64,000 nt of DNA, from positions 9,114,001-9,178,000 of the forward strand of contig OX637297.1 of NCBI GenBank assembly GCA_951799445.1, given 5' to 3'. The stretch comes from Pseudisothecium myosuroides (Eukaryota > Streptophyta > Bryopsida > Hypnales > Lembophyllaceae). The position numbers were made by a program, and so were the translations under genes. Below are positions 46,201 to 58,810 of this stretch, piece after piece. How positions within the stretch are numbered: position 1 is the stretch's first letter; every line of letters starts with the position of its first letter. The notes under the pieces were generated by a model. The model saw nothing but the letters and a program-made list of their open reading frames with translations. It ran no database searches and was not told the DNA's origin.

Positions 46201-49200
46201 TTTTTTTTACTTCACGTGAATTCGAATTTTGAAATGGGCAAGAAGTGAATAATTCTAGTGGTGGAATCTAAATCCTGAGAGCAATTCCAACTTGCACGAT
46301 AAAATTTTATGCATGCACGTATGAAAGTCCATGACGTTTTTAAAATGAAGCCATTCCACCGCAGGGTCCGTTTCATTCGCAATTTTTTTTACTTCACGTG
46401 AATTCGAATTTTGAAATGGGCAAGAAGTGAATAGTTATAGTGGTAGAATCTAAATTTTAAGAGCAATTCCAACTTCCACGATAGAATGTTATGCATGCAT
46501 GTATGAAGGTCCATGACATTTCTAAAATGAAGCCAATCCATAGGAGGGCCCGTTTCATTCCCAATTCTTTTTACTTTACGTGAATTAGAATTTTGCAATG
46601 GGCAGGAAGTGAATAATTATAGTAGTGGAATCTAAATCGTGAGAGCAATTCCAACTTGCACGATAGAATGTTATGCATGCATGTATGAAGGTCTATGACA
46701 TTTTTAAAATGAAGCCAATAGATGGCAGGGCCCGTTTCATTCCCAATTGTTTTTTACTTCACGTGAATTCGAATTTTGCAATGGGCAAGAAGTAAATAAT
46801 TTTAGTGGTGGAATCTAAATCCTGAGAGCAGTTCCAACTTCCACGATAGAATGTTCTGCATGCATGTATGAAGGTCCATGACATTTTTAAAATGAAGCCA
46901 CTCTATGGCAGGGCCCGTTTCATTCCCAACTTTTTTCACTTCACGTGAATTCGAATTTTGAAATGGACAAGAAGTGAATAATTATAGTGGTGGAATTAAA
47001 ATCATCAGAGCAATTCCAACTTCCACGATAGAATTTTATGCCTGCATGTATGAAGGTCCATGACATTTTTAAAATGAAGCCATTCCTTGGCAGGGCCCGT
47101 TTTATTCCCAATTTCCTCTACTTCAAGTGAAATGGAATTTAGCAATGGGCAAGAAGTGAATAATTATAGTGGTGGAATCTAAATCCTAAGAGCAAATGCA
47201 AGTTCCACGATAGAATGTTATGCATGTATGTATGAAGGTCCATGACATTTTTAAAATCAAGCCAATCCATGGCAGGGCCCGTTTCAATTCCCAATTTTTT
47301 TTACTTCACGTGAATTCGAATTTTGAAATGGGCAAGAAGTGAATAATTATAGTGGTGGAATCTAAATCCTGAGAGCAATTCGAACTTCCACGATAGAATG
47401 TTATGCATGCATGTATGAAAGTCCATGACATTTTTAAAATGAAGCCATTCCATGGCAGGGCCCGTATCATTCCCAATTTTTTTTACTTCACGTGAATTTG
47501 AATTTTGCAATATGCAAGAAGTGAATAATCCTAGTAGTGGAATGAAAATCTTGAGAGCAATTCCAACTTCCACGATAGAATGTTATGCATACATGTATGA
47601 AGGTCCATGATATTTTTAAAATCAAGCCAATCCATGGCAGGGCCCGTTTCAATTCCCAATTTTTTTTACTTCACGTGAATTCGAATTCTGAAATGGGCAA
47701 GAGGTGAATAATTATAGTGGTGGAATCTAAATTTTCAGAGCAATTCGAACTTCCACGATAGAATGTTATGCATGCATGTATGAAAATCCATGATATTTTT
47801 AAAATGAAACCATTCCATGGGAGGGCCTGTTTCATTCCCAATTTCTTCTACTTCACGTGAATTCGAATTTTGAAATGGGCAAGAAGTGAATAATTATAGT
47901 GGTGGAATCTAAATCCTGAGAGTAATTCCAACTTGCACGATAAAATTTTATGCATGCACGTATGAAAGTCCATGACATTTTTAAAATGAAACCATTCCAT
48001 GGCAGGGCCCGTTTCATTCTCAATTTCTTCTACTTCAAGTGAATTGGAATTTAGCAATGGGCAAGAAGTGAATAATTATAGTTGTGGAATCTAAATCCTG
48101 AGAGCAATTCCAACTTGCACGATAAAATTTTATGCATGCATGTTTGAAAGTCCATGACATTTTTAAAATGAAACCATTCCATGGCAGGGCCCGTATCATT
48201 CCCAACTTTTTTTACTTCACGTGAATTTGGATTTTGCAATATGCAAGAAGTGAATTATCATAGTAGTAGAATGAAAATCTTGAGAGCAATTCCAACTTCC
48301 ACGATAAAATGTTATGCATGCATGTATGAAGGTCCATGATATTTTTAAAATCAAGCCAATCCATGGCAGGGCCCGTTTCAGTTCCCAATTTTTTTTACTT
48401 CACGTGAATTCGAATTTTGAAATGGACAAGAAGTGAATAGTTATAATGGTAGAATCTAAATCCTGAGAGCAATTCCAACTTCCACGATAGAATTTTATGC
48501 ATGCATATATGAAGGTCCATGACATTTTTAAAATGAAGCCATTCCATGGCAGGGCCCGTATCATTCCCAATTTCTTCTACTTCAAGTGAATTGGAATTTA
48601 GCAATGGGCAAGAAGTGAATAATTATAGTGGTGGAATCTAAATCCTGAGAGCAAATGCAAGTTCCACGATAGAATGTCATGCATGTATGTATGAAGGTCC
48701 ATGACATTTTTTAAATCAAGCCAATCCATGGCAAGGCCCGTTTCAGTTCCCAATTTTTTTTACTTCACGTGAATTCGAATTTTGAAATGGACAAGAAGTG
48801 AATAGTTATAGTGGTGGAATCTAAATCATAAGAGCAATTCCAACCTCCACGATAGAATGTAATGCATGCATATATGAAGGTCCATGACATTTTTAAAATG
48901 AAGCCATTACATGGCAGGGCCCGTTTCATTCCCAATTTTTTTTACTTCACGTGAATTCGAGTTTTGCAATGGGCAAGAAGTGAATAATTATAGTGGCGGA
49001 ATCTAAATCATAAGAGCAATTCCAACTTCCACGATAGAATTTTATACATGCATGTAAGAACCATCCATGACATTTTAAAAATGAAGCCATTCCATGGCAG
49101 GGCCCGTTTCATTCTCAATTTTTTTTACTTTACGTGAATGTGAATTTTGCAATGGGCAAGAAGTGAATAATTATAGTGGTGGAATCTAAGTCTTGAGAGC

Positions 49201-52200
49201 AATTTCAACTTCCACGATAGAATGTTATGCATGCATGTATGAAAATCCATGACATTTTTAAAATGAAACCATTCTATGGCAGGGCCTGTTTCATTCCCAG
49301 TTTCTTTTACTTCACGTGAATTCGGATTTTGAAATGGGCAAGAAGTGAATAATTATAGTGGTGGAATCTAAATCCTGAGAGCAATTCCAACTTGCACGAT
49401 AATATTTTATGCATGCATGTATGAAAGTCCATGACATTTTTAAAATGAAGCCATTCCATGGCAGGGCCTGTTTCATTCCCAATTTCTTTTACTTCACGTG
49501 AATTCGGATTTTGAAATGGGCAAGAAGTGAATAATTATAGTGGTCGAATCTAAATCCTGAGAGCAATTCCAACTTGCACGATAATATTTTATGCATGTAT
49601 GTATGAAAGTCCATGACATTTTTAAAATGAAGCCATTCCATGGCAGGGCCTGTTTCATTCCCAATTTTTTTTACTTCACGTGAATTCGAATTTAGCAATG
49701 GGCAAGAAATGAATAATTATAGTGGTAGAATCTAAATCATATGAGCAATTCCAACTTCCACGATAAAATGTTATGCATGCATGTATGAAAGTCCATGACA
49801 TTTTTAAAATAAAGCCAATCCATAGCAGGGCCCGTTTCATTCCCAATTTGTTTTACTTCACGTGAATTCAAATTTTGAAATGGACAAGAAGTGAATAATT
49901 ATAGTTGTGGAATGAAAATCATAAGAGCAATTCCAACTTCCACGATAGAATGTTATGCATGCATGTATGAAGGTCCATGACATTTTTAAAATGAAACCAT
50001 TCCATGGCAGGGCCCGTTTCATTCCCAATTTTTTTTTACTCTACGTGAATTCGAATTTTGCAATGGGCAAGAAGTGAATAATTATAGTGGTGGAATCTAA
50101 ATCATATGAGCAATTCCAACTTCCACGATAGAATGTTATGCATGCATGTATGAAAGTCCATGACATTTTTAAAATAAAGCCAATCCATAGCAGGGCCCGT
50201 TTCATTCCCAATTTGTTTTACTTCACGTGAATTCGAATTTTGCAATGGGCAAGAAGTGAATAATTATAGTGGTGGAATCTAAATCATAAGAGCAATTCCA
50301 ACTTCCACGATAGAATGATATGCATGCGTGTATGAAGGTCCATGACATTTTTAAAATGAAGCCATTCCATGGCAGTGCCCGTTTCATTCCAAATTTTTTT
50401 CACTTCACGTGAATTAGAGTTTAGCAATGGGCAAGAAGTGAATAATTATAGTGGTGGAATCTAAATCATAAGAGCAATTCCAACTTCCACGATAGAATTT
50501 TATGCATGCATGTATGAAATTCCATGACATTTTTAAAATGAAGCCAATCCATGGCAGGGCCTGTTTCATTCCCAATTTTTTTTACTTCACGTGAATTCGA
50601 ATTTTGCAATGGACAAGAAGTGAATAATTATAGTGGTGGAATCTAAATCATTAGAGCAATTCCAGCTTCCACGATAGAGTGATATGCATGCATGTATGAA
50701 GGTCCATGACATTTTTAAACAGAAGCCATTCCATGGCAGGGCCCGTTTCATTCCCAATTTTTCTTACTTCACGTGAATTAGAATTTTGCAATGGGCAAGA
50801 AGTGAATAATTATAGTGGTGGAATCTAAATCATAAGAGCAATTCCAACTTCCACGATAGAATGATATGCATGCATGTATGAAGGTCCATGACATTTTTAA
50901 AATGAAGCCATTCCATGGCAGGGCCCGTTTCATTCCAAATTTTTTTTACTTCACGTGAATTAGAGTTTTGCAATTGGCAAGAAGTGAATAATTATAGTGG
51001 TGGAATCTAAATCATCAGAGCAATTCCAACTTCCACGATAGAATTTTATGCATGCATGTATGAAATTCCATGACATTTTAAAAATAAAGCCAATCCATGG
51101 CAGGGCCTGTTTCAGTCCCAGTTTTTTTTACTTCACGTGAATTCGAATTTTGCATTGGGCATGAAGTGAATAATTATAGTCGTGGAATCTAAATCATAAG
51201 AGCAATTCAAACTTCCAAGATAAAATTTTATACATGTATGTATGAACCATCCATGACATTTGTAAAATGAAGCCATTCCATGGCCGAGCCCGTTTCATTC
51301 CCAATTTCTTTTACTTCATGTGAATTTGAATTTTGCAATGGGCAAGAAGTGAATAATTATAGTGGTGGAATCTAAATCTTGAGAGCAATTCCAACTGCAA
51401 CAATAGAATTTTATACATGCATGTAAGAACCATCCATGACATTTTTAAAATGAAGCCATTCTATGGCAGGGCCCGTTTCATTTCCAATTTTTTTTACTTC
51501 ACGTGAATTAGAATTTTGCAATGGGCAAGAAGTGAATAATTATAGTGGTGGAATCTAAGTCTTGAGAGCAATTCCAACTTCCACGATAGAATGTTATGCA
51601 TGCATGTATGAAGGTCCATGACATTTTTAAAATGAAGCCATTCCATGGCAGGGCCCATTTCATTCCCAATTTCTTTTACTTCACGTGAATTCGAATTTTG
51701 CACTGTGCAGGAAGTGAATGATTATAGTCGTGGAATCTATATCATAAGAGCAATTCCAGCTTCCACGATAGAATTTTATACATGCATGTATGAACCATCC
51801 ATGACATTTTTAAAATGAAGCCATTCCATGGCAGGGCCCGTTTCATTCCCAATTTTTTTACTTCACGTGAATTTGAGTTTTGCAATGGGCATGAAGTGAA
51901 TAATCATAGTGGTGGAATCTAAATCCTGAGAGCAACTCCAACTTCCACGATAGAATTTTATACATGCATGTATGAACCATCCGTGACACTTTTAAAATGA
52001 AGCCATTCCATGGCAGGGCCCGCTTCATTCCCAATTTTTTTAACTTCACGTGAATTCGAATTTAGCAATGGGCAAGAAATGAATAATTATAGTGGTGGAA
52101 TCTAAATCAGAAGAGCAGTTCCAACTTCCCCAATAGAATGTTATGCATGCATGTATGAAGGTCCATGACATTTTTAAAATGAAACCATTCCATGGCATGG

Positions 52201-55200
52201 CCCGTTTCGTTCGCAATTTTTTTTACTTCACGTGAATTCGAATTTTGAAATGGGCAAGAAGTGAATAATTATAGTGGCGGAATCTAAATCCTGAGAGCAA
52301 TTCCAACTTGCACGATAAAATTTTATGCGTGCATGTATGAAAGTCCATGACATTTTTAAAATGAAGCCATTCCATGGCAGGGCCCGTTTCATTCCCAATT
52401 TTTTTTACTTCACGTGAATTCAAATTTTGAAATGGACAAGAAGTGAATAATTAAAGTGGTGGAATCTAAATCCTGAGAGCAATTCCAACTTCTACGATAG
52501 AATTTTATACATGCATGTAAGAACCATCCATGACATTTTTAAAATGAAGCCATTCTACGACAGGGCCCGTTTCATTCCCAATTTTTTTTACTTCACGTGA
52601 ATTCGGATTTTGAAATGGGCAAGAAGTGAATAATTATAGTGGTGGAATCTAAATCATAAGAGCAATTCCAACTTCCACGATAGAATTTTATGCATGCATG
52701 TATGAAAGTCCATGACATTTTTAAAATAAAGCCAATCCATGGTAGGGCCCGTTTCATTCCCAATTTTTTTTACTTCACGTGAATTCGAGTTTTGCAATGG
52801 GCAAGAAGTGAATAATTATAGTGGTGGAATCTAAATCATAAGAGCAATTCCAGCTTCCACGATAGAATGTTATGCATGCATGTATGAAGGTCCATGACAT
52901 TTTTAAAATGAAGCCATTCCATGGCAGGGCCCGTTTCATTCCCAATTTTTCTTACTTCACGTGAATTAGAATTTTGCAATGGGCAAGAAGTGAATAATTA
53001 TAGTGGTGGAATCTAAATCACAAGAGCAATTCGAACTTCCACGATAGAATTTTATACATGCATGTATGAGCCATCCATGATATTTTCAATATGAAACCAT
53101 TCCTTGGCAGGGCCCGTTTCATTCCCAATTTTTTTTACTTCACGTGAATTCGAATTTTGCAATGGGCAGGAAGTGAATAATTATATTAGTGGAATCTAAA
53201 TCAGAAGAGCAATTCCAATTTCCACGATAGAATTTTATAGATGCATGTATGAACCATCCATGATATTTTCAAAATGCAACGATTCCATGGTAGGGCCCGT
53301 TTCATTCCCAATTTCTTTTACTTCACGTGAATTAGAATTTTGCAATGGGCAAGAAGTGAATAATTATAGTGGTGGAATCTAAATCTTGAGAGCAAATGCA
53401 AGTTCCACGATAGAATATTATGCATGTATGTATGAAGGTCTATGACATTTTTAAAATGAAACCATTCCATGGCACGGCCCATTTCATTCTCAATTCTTTT
53501 TACTTCACGTGAATTCGAATTTTGCAATGGGCAAGAAGTGAATAATTATAGTGGTGGAATCTAAATCATAAGAGCAATTCCAACTGCCATGATAGAATGT
53601 TATGCATGCATGTATGAAGGTCCACGATATTTTTAAAATGAAGCCATTCCATGGCAGGGCCCGTTTAATGCCCAATTTTTTTTACTTCACGTGAATTCTA
53701 ATTTTGCAATGGGCAAAAAGTTAATAATTATAGTGGTGGAATCTAAATCATAAGGGCAATTCCAACTTCCACGATAGAATGTTATGCATGCATGTATGAA
53801 GGTCCATGACATTTTTAAAATGAAACATTCCATGGCAAGGCTCGTTTCATTCCCAATTTCTTTTACTTCACGTGAATTCGGATTTTGAAATGGGCAAGAA
53901 GTGAATAATTATAGTGGTGGAATCTAAATCATAAGAGCGATTCCAACTTCCACGATAAAATTTTATAAATGCATGTAAGAACCATCCATGACATTTTGAA
54001 AATGAGGCCATTCCATGGCAGGGCCCGTTTCATTCCCAATTTTTTTTTACTTCATGTGAATTTGAATTTTGCAATGGGCAAGAAGTGAATAATTATAGTG
54101 GTGGAATCTAAGTCTTGAGAGCAATTCCAACTTCCACGATAGAATGTTATGCATGCATGTATGAAGGTCCATGACATTTTTAAAATGAAGCCATTCCATG
54201 GCAGGGCCCATTTCATTCCCAATTTCTTTTACTTCACGTGAATTCGAATTTTGCACTGTGCAGGAAGTGAATGATTATAGTCGTGGAATCTATATCATAA
54301 GAGCAATTCCAGCTTCCACGATAGAATTTTATACATGCATGTATGAACCATCCATGACATTTTTAAAATGAAGCCATTCCATGGCAGGGCCCGTTTCATT
54401 CCCAATTTTTTTTACTTCACGTGAATTTGAGTTTTGCAATGGGCATGAAGTGAATAATCATAGTGGTGGAATCTAAATCCTGAGAGCGATTCCAACTTCC
54501 ACGATAAAATTTTATAAATGCATGTAAGAACCATCCATGACATTTTGAAAATGAGGCCATTCCATGGCAGGGCCCGTTTCATTCCCAATTTTTTTTTACT
54601 TCATGTGAATTTGAATTTTGCAATGGGCAAGAAGTGAATAATTATAGTGGTGGAATCTAAATCATAAGAGCAATTCCAACTGCCACGATAGAATGTTATG
54701 CATGCATGTATGAAGGTCCACGACATTTTTAAAATGAAGCCATTCCATGGCCGGGCCCGTTTCATGCCCAATTTTTTTTACTTCACGTGAATTCTAATTT
54801 TGCAATGGGCAAAAAGTTAATAATTATAGTGGTGGAATCTAAATCATAAGGGCAATTCCAACTTCCACGATAGAATGTTATGCATGCATGTATGAAGGTC
54901 CATGACATTTTTAAAATGAAACCATTCCATGGCAAGGCTCGTTTCATTCCCAATTTCTTTTACTTCACGTGAATTCGGATTTTGAAATGGGCAAGAAGTG
55001 AATAATTATAGTGGTGGAATCTAAATCATATGAGCAATTCCAACTTCCACGATAGAATGTTATGCATGCATGTATGAACCATCCATGACATTTTTAAAAT
55101 GAAGCCATTCCATGGCAGGGCCCGTTTCATTCCCAATTTTTTTTGCTGCACGTGAATTCGAATTTAGCAATGGGCAAGAAATGAATAATTATAGTGGTGG

Positions 55201-55690
55201 AATCTAGATCATATGAGCAATTCCAACTTCCACGATAGAGTTTTATGCATGCAAGTATTAAAGTCCATGACATTTTAAAAATGAAGTCATTCCATGGCAG
55301 GGCCCGTTTCATTCCCAATTTTTTTTGCTTCACGTGAATTCGAATTTAGCAATGGGCAAGAATTGAATATAGTGGTGGAATCTAAATCCTGAGAGCAATT
55401 CCAACTTCCACAGTAGAATTTTATGCATGCATGTGTGAAATTTCATGACATTTTAAAAATGAAACCATAGTTCAATGGCAGGGCCCATTTCATTCCCAAT
55501 TTTTTTATTTTCATGTGAATTAGAATTTTTCAACGGGCAAGACTAGAGAATAGTGGTGGAATCTAAGGCTGGAGCAATTACTTTTTTCTAAATCAAATTT
55601 TATGCATGCATGTATGAAATTTCATGACTTTTTAAATATTATTTAAGCCGTTTCAAGGCATCACGTATTTCATTCTTGATTTTTTGTTTT
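31242..55690. repeat. 182-bp satellite, main block (about 134 monomers)
   Basis: Head-to-tail monomers of 182 bp (spacing of identical landmarks is 182.1 on average) for 24.4 kb. Each monomer carries ATGCATGCATGTATGAA, ATGAAGCCATTCCATGGCAG, GGGCCCGTTTCATTCCCAA, an oligo-T run, ACTTCACGTGAATTCGAA, GCAATGGGCAAGAAGTGAAT and TATAGTGGTGGAATCTAAAT. The left and right margins are more diverged, the middle is very uniform. Repeated 64-74-codon minus-strand frames are by-products: 182 is not a multiple of three, so no frame can run from monomer to monomer. Size, regularity and length suit a centromeric or heterochromatic satellite, which remains inference. Confidence 0.95.
32632..39105. repeat. Higher-order repeats: nine-monomer (1.64 kb) and 4.37-kb offsets
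   Basis: The same monomer variants return in the same order at fixed distances. Variant landmarks at 33089, 33286 and 33635 recur at 34728, 34925 and 35274 (1639 bp, nine monomers) and again at 37459, 37656 and 38005 (4370 bp, 24 monomers). The block 32632-34735 is almost identical to 37003-39105. A second nine-monomer series is seen at about 40192, 41833 and 43474 (step about 1641 bp). Confidence 0.8.
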
Positions 55691-55998
55691 ACATCGATGG
55701 AGATTGTTCAAATAACAATAGCAAATAACAATATTACGTACATCATTGTCAAATAATGATGTAGATGTATACCACGTTCGATCATTTCAAAAATCCAGAT
55801 GAAGATTGTATGACCTACAATATTCTCATGAATGACATGATTCCAGGTTTAAGCATTCATCACCCGTCAAAGTGCATTAACAAATTTGAAAGCATTTATC
55901 TCATTAAATCATTTAGACTGAGATTTAAAATACAAAATAAATAATGGTTCAGTTTGTTCTTTGTTCCATCATGATTGCACATCCAAAGTCCTTCACAA
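55691..55998. other. Right flank of the satellite
   Basis: The last monomer fades after GCATGCATGTATGAAATTTC near 55620 and AAGCCGTTTCAAGGCATCACG near 55660. The remaining 300 bp are AT-rich with no feature I can support. Confidence 0.4.
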
Positions 55999-56147
55999 GG
56001 GGCTATTTTGCGTTTCCCTCTCTCACTTTCCCCTATGTAAACAACAATCTTATGACTTTTCATTGTGTCAACGGATTGTGACACAAGGAGAAGTCATGGA
56101 TTGCCGTTTACGCAGGGAAAAATGAGAGGGAAACGCAAAAAAGCCCT
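55999..56147. repeat. 149-nt foldback (long imperfect hairpin)
   Basis: The left arm GGGGCTATTTTGCGTTTCCC...CTTATGACTT pairs with the right arm AAGTCATGGATTGCC...GGGAAACGCAAAAAAGCCC. The arms are about 57 nt with a few mismatches. The middle continues to pair (TTGTGTCA with TGACACAA) around an 8-nt loop, so nearly the whole segment folds on itself. It is either a small foldback MITE or a precursor of small RNA. No clear target duplication at the ends. Confidence 0.75.
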
Positions 56148-56407
56148 AGGTGTTTTATTTAAAAATTCCTAGATGAAATAAAAATTGTGTCAATCATTGT
56201 TTAGTCCGTAAAGTCCCATATTAAACCATAGGATGTTGTACTACATAACAAGAATTATATATGAAATCAATCTGTTCACTAACATTTTTAATTAGCAATA
56301 TTGAGTTAGATTGAATTTTAAGTTTATATGTTCCCAGTCTGAGATGACGTAAACTTAATTGAGGAAAAAACTGGAAACAAATAATCAGCGTCATTTTCAT
56401 TTTTCAT

Positions 56408-56632
56408 AACACCCTAAACCCTAAAAGCCGTAAACCATGAACTGCAAACCCTGAAAACGTTAATGTAAAGCACTGTCACTATATACCCTACACCTTATTA
56501 AACCTTAAAACCCTGAACCTTGAAACGAAGAACCATGACCTTGAAATCGTGAACACTATAGTACAACATGTACCCTAAATCCTATGACCGTGGACTGTAG
56601 ACCCTATGACTGTGGACCCTAGACCCTAAGAT
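56408..56632. repeat. Degenerate plant-telomere-like block (CCCTAAA), copy B leader
   Basis: ACACCCTAAACCCTAAAAG followed by CCCTGAA, CCCTACACC, GTACCCTAAATCC and GACCCTAGACCCTAAG words. Counterpart of 8096-8345 in copy A. Confidence 0.65.
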
Positions 56633-56639
56633 TGCATTC

Positions 56640-57965
56640 ATTGGAATAGAAAATAACAAATATGAACATTCGAGAGTTCAAAATTTTTGTTGATTCTTTT
56701 TGTAAGTGAAGTCTTCCACATGTTTCAGGTGCTCAAGTTTTTGGGTTCACGAGATTTTGTACAGTTTGTTTCTGTAGGATACGTATAATCAGGTCGTGTA
56801 GAGGAAGAATTCCGAGTATTGATCGGGGAAGCGTGTGACAGTCTGTGGAGTGAAAGTCTTCAGAGTTTGATCCGCTTTGGTCAAAGCATCATTGACTCCT
56901 AGAAAACGGTGCAACGATACCATCCTTGAATGCGGCAAATTTCAAAATGTCAGTGAAGAATCGGAATTTCAGTGAAGCCTGGATTTGCGAAGTTCCAGTC
57001 AGAAAGTCAAGAGCCCCACGCCCTCCCTCCTTGTAGTCGGAGATGCACGGAATTTGAGAATGCAATCAACTTCCGAAGTGAAGGACCGCATGTACCCCCC
57101 AGCCGTTGTTGATTGTGGCACGGCATTCAAGAACGCATCCAACATTTGAAATCAAGGATCGCTTGGTGATTTCAAAATTCGCGGCGGGAATTCAGAGCTG
57201 AAGAATTCCAACCAGCCACCTAGTTCATAACCCAAAAAGAACCTGGAGCTTGCTCTTTTCGATTGCACACATGAACAGGCGGAGCAGGCTGCGGAGTGGC
57301 GAGTGGATGTCTACCGGCGTTGGCGACAGAGTAGGCATGGAGGCGCACAAAGTTCTGACCGAGCCAGTTGCTGCAAGGTAAGAATGCATCCCTTGCAAGT
57401 GTTATGCAATTCCGAATGTTGAGGATTTTGTAGTCGAATTGACGCCACTGCACTCTGTCACAAACTGAGGATGTCGTAGATTGAGAGTGAAACGGAGTCT
57501 GACTGTGATAATTTTCTTCGCGCATTGGTCTCATTTTGCGAAAAACTCACGTGCTTAAGGAATCACCATGCTGTGGTGACATCGAGGTTCCTTTTGAATC
57601 GCGGGACGGCACTGCCCTGAGGGCAAGTTGATATGAGAACCTTGTACGTGGATGACAACCGGTCAGAACGTCTTCACAAAGTAGTGAAATTAGGTTGCGT
57701 TAGGAATTAGGCGAACTTACATGAGGAAAGCCCAGCCATCAAATTCAACTACTTCTAAGAACGTTTCCTATTGTACCCATGGAGGTTCAAGAGTCTGAAT
57801 TACAGCAAAATCCACTTTAAAAGTAGAGAATTTTTGTACAGTAACTGAGAATAGTTATAGAGTGTCGAATGTCATGAAACCAGTGACAGGAAACCTAATT
57901 TCACAATCTTTTGTAGATACGTTGGTCTACGATAGTAGAATACGTGTATATATCCAACATACGTA
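56640..57965. other. Leader DNA of mobile gene copy B
   Basis: No gene; the 104-codon minus-strand frame at 57220-57534 has no motif. The part about 57030-57300 aligns with 8700-9060 in copy A, showing that this is element DNA and not unique spacer. Confidence 0.5.
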
Positions 57966-58660
57966 AGCATCGTGGGATCCTACGATCTCCGCGTATTGAG
58001 CGTGGGCGAGACCTCTCAGTCTTCGAGTATAGAGATATCGCGGTCTGGTAGTCGAGGGATGTTCTATCATTTTGTCGTGGGATCCTACGATCGATTGAAC
58101 CTTGGCTGTGGCCTTCCTGGTGTACGTCTAGGTGCCTTACTTTTCGATGACCGTCATACTCCTCGTCGATCTTGTATAAGCATCGTGGGATCTCACGATC
58201 ACATTTTCGGTTGGCACCAGGTTCTCCTACTCGGAGGGGTACCCTAAACACTCTTTCGGAATTTACACGATATCGAACTCGTGGGATCCCACAATTGATT
58301 GATAATATGTCGAGGACTCGTCAGAGTGATTCAATTTGACCCACTACTTCATTTGTATTTTTGTAGCGGTCTATGTGATCCCTTAGGAGGATCTTGGAAT
58401 ACCGCGATCTCTGGTTTAAATGATTGAGCGCCAAGAGTGTCGTGGGATCCCACGATGTACTGAACGTTCTTTGGTTAATGTCTTCTAAACTTCTGTGACG
58501 TTTTCCTGGATGCCTTGGCTTCTTCCCAGTGGTTCTGGAACGACCCTCGTGAGATCGCACTATTGCGTCTGGGCTTTCAAACTTCTTGTTGACAGTAACT
58601 AGATTCACTTGTTCATGTTGCGTTGCCGTGTGATCGTGAGTTCCCATGACTGTACAGACG
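57966..58660 (+). promoter_or_regulatory. Palindrome field ahead of mobile gene copy B
   Basis: Palindromes of the variant CGTGGGATCCCACG are centred near 57977, 58083, 58190, 58286, 58447, 58554 and 58641. Steps are 106, 107, 96, 161, 107 and 87 bp, so the pitch here is about 107 bp rather than 75. GTCGTGGGATCCCACGAT at 58439-58456 is nearly perfect. Relative to copy A the central bases have changed in a paired way (GAGATCTC to GGGATCCC), keeping the symmetry. Confidence 0.7.
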
Positions 58661-58810
58661 TTGATGCTTCTGTCCTTCATGTCGTGAGGTTGCAAGGACA
58701 TGAATGCAGCGCTCTTCTGTAGACATGCCTAACTCCTTGAATGTATGATGTACAGGTTTTACGAATCGTTTTAATCTCGTCCAAGGGATTTGATAGAGCT
58801 CACTCTGACA

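Noticed and set aside
33089..55333. Dozens of 60-90-codon minus-strand frames with the recurring product NSREVKKIGNETGPAMEWLHF
   Set aside because: They fall once per satellite monomer or two; 182 is not a multiple of three, starts and stops fall in the repeat, and variation is that of the satellite, so they are by-products of the repeat and not genes.
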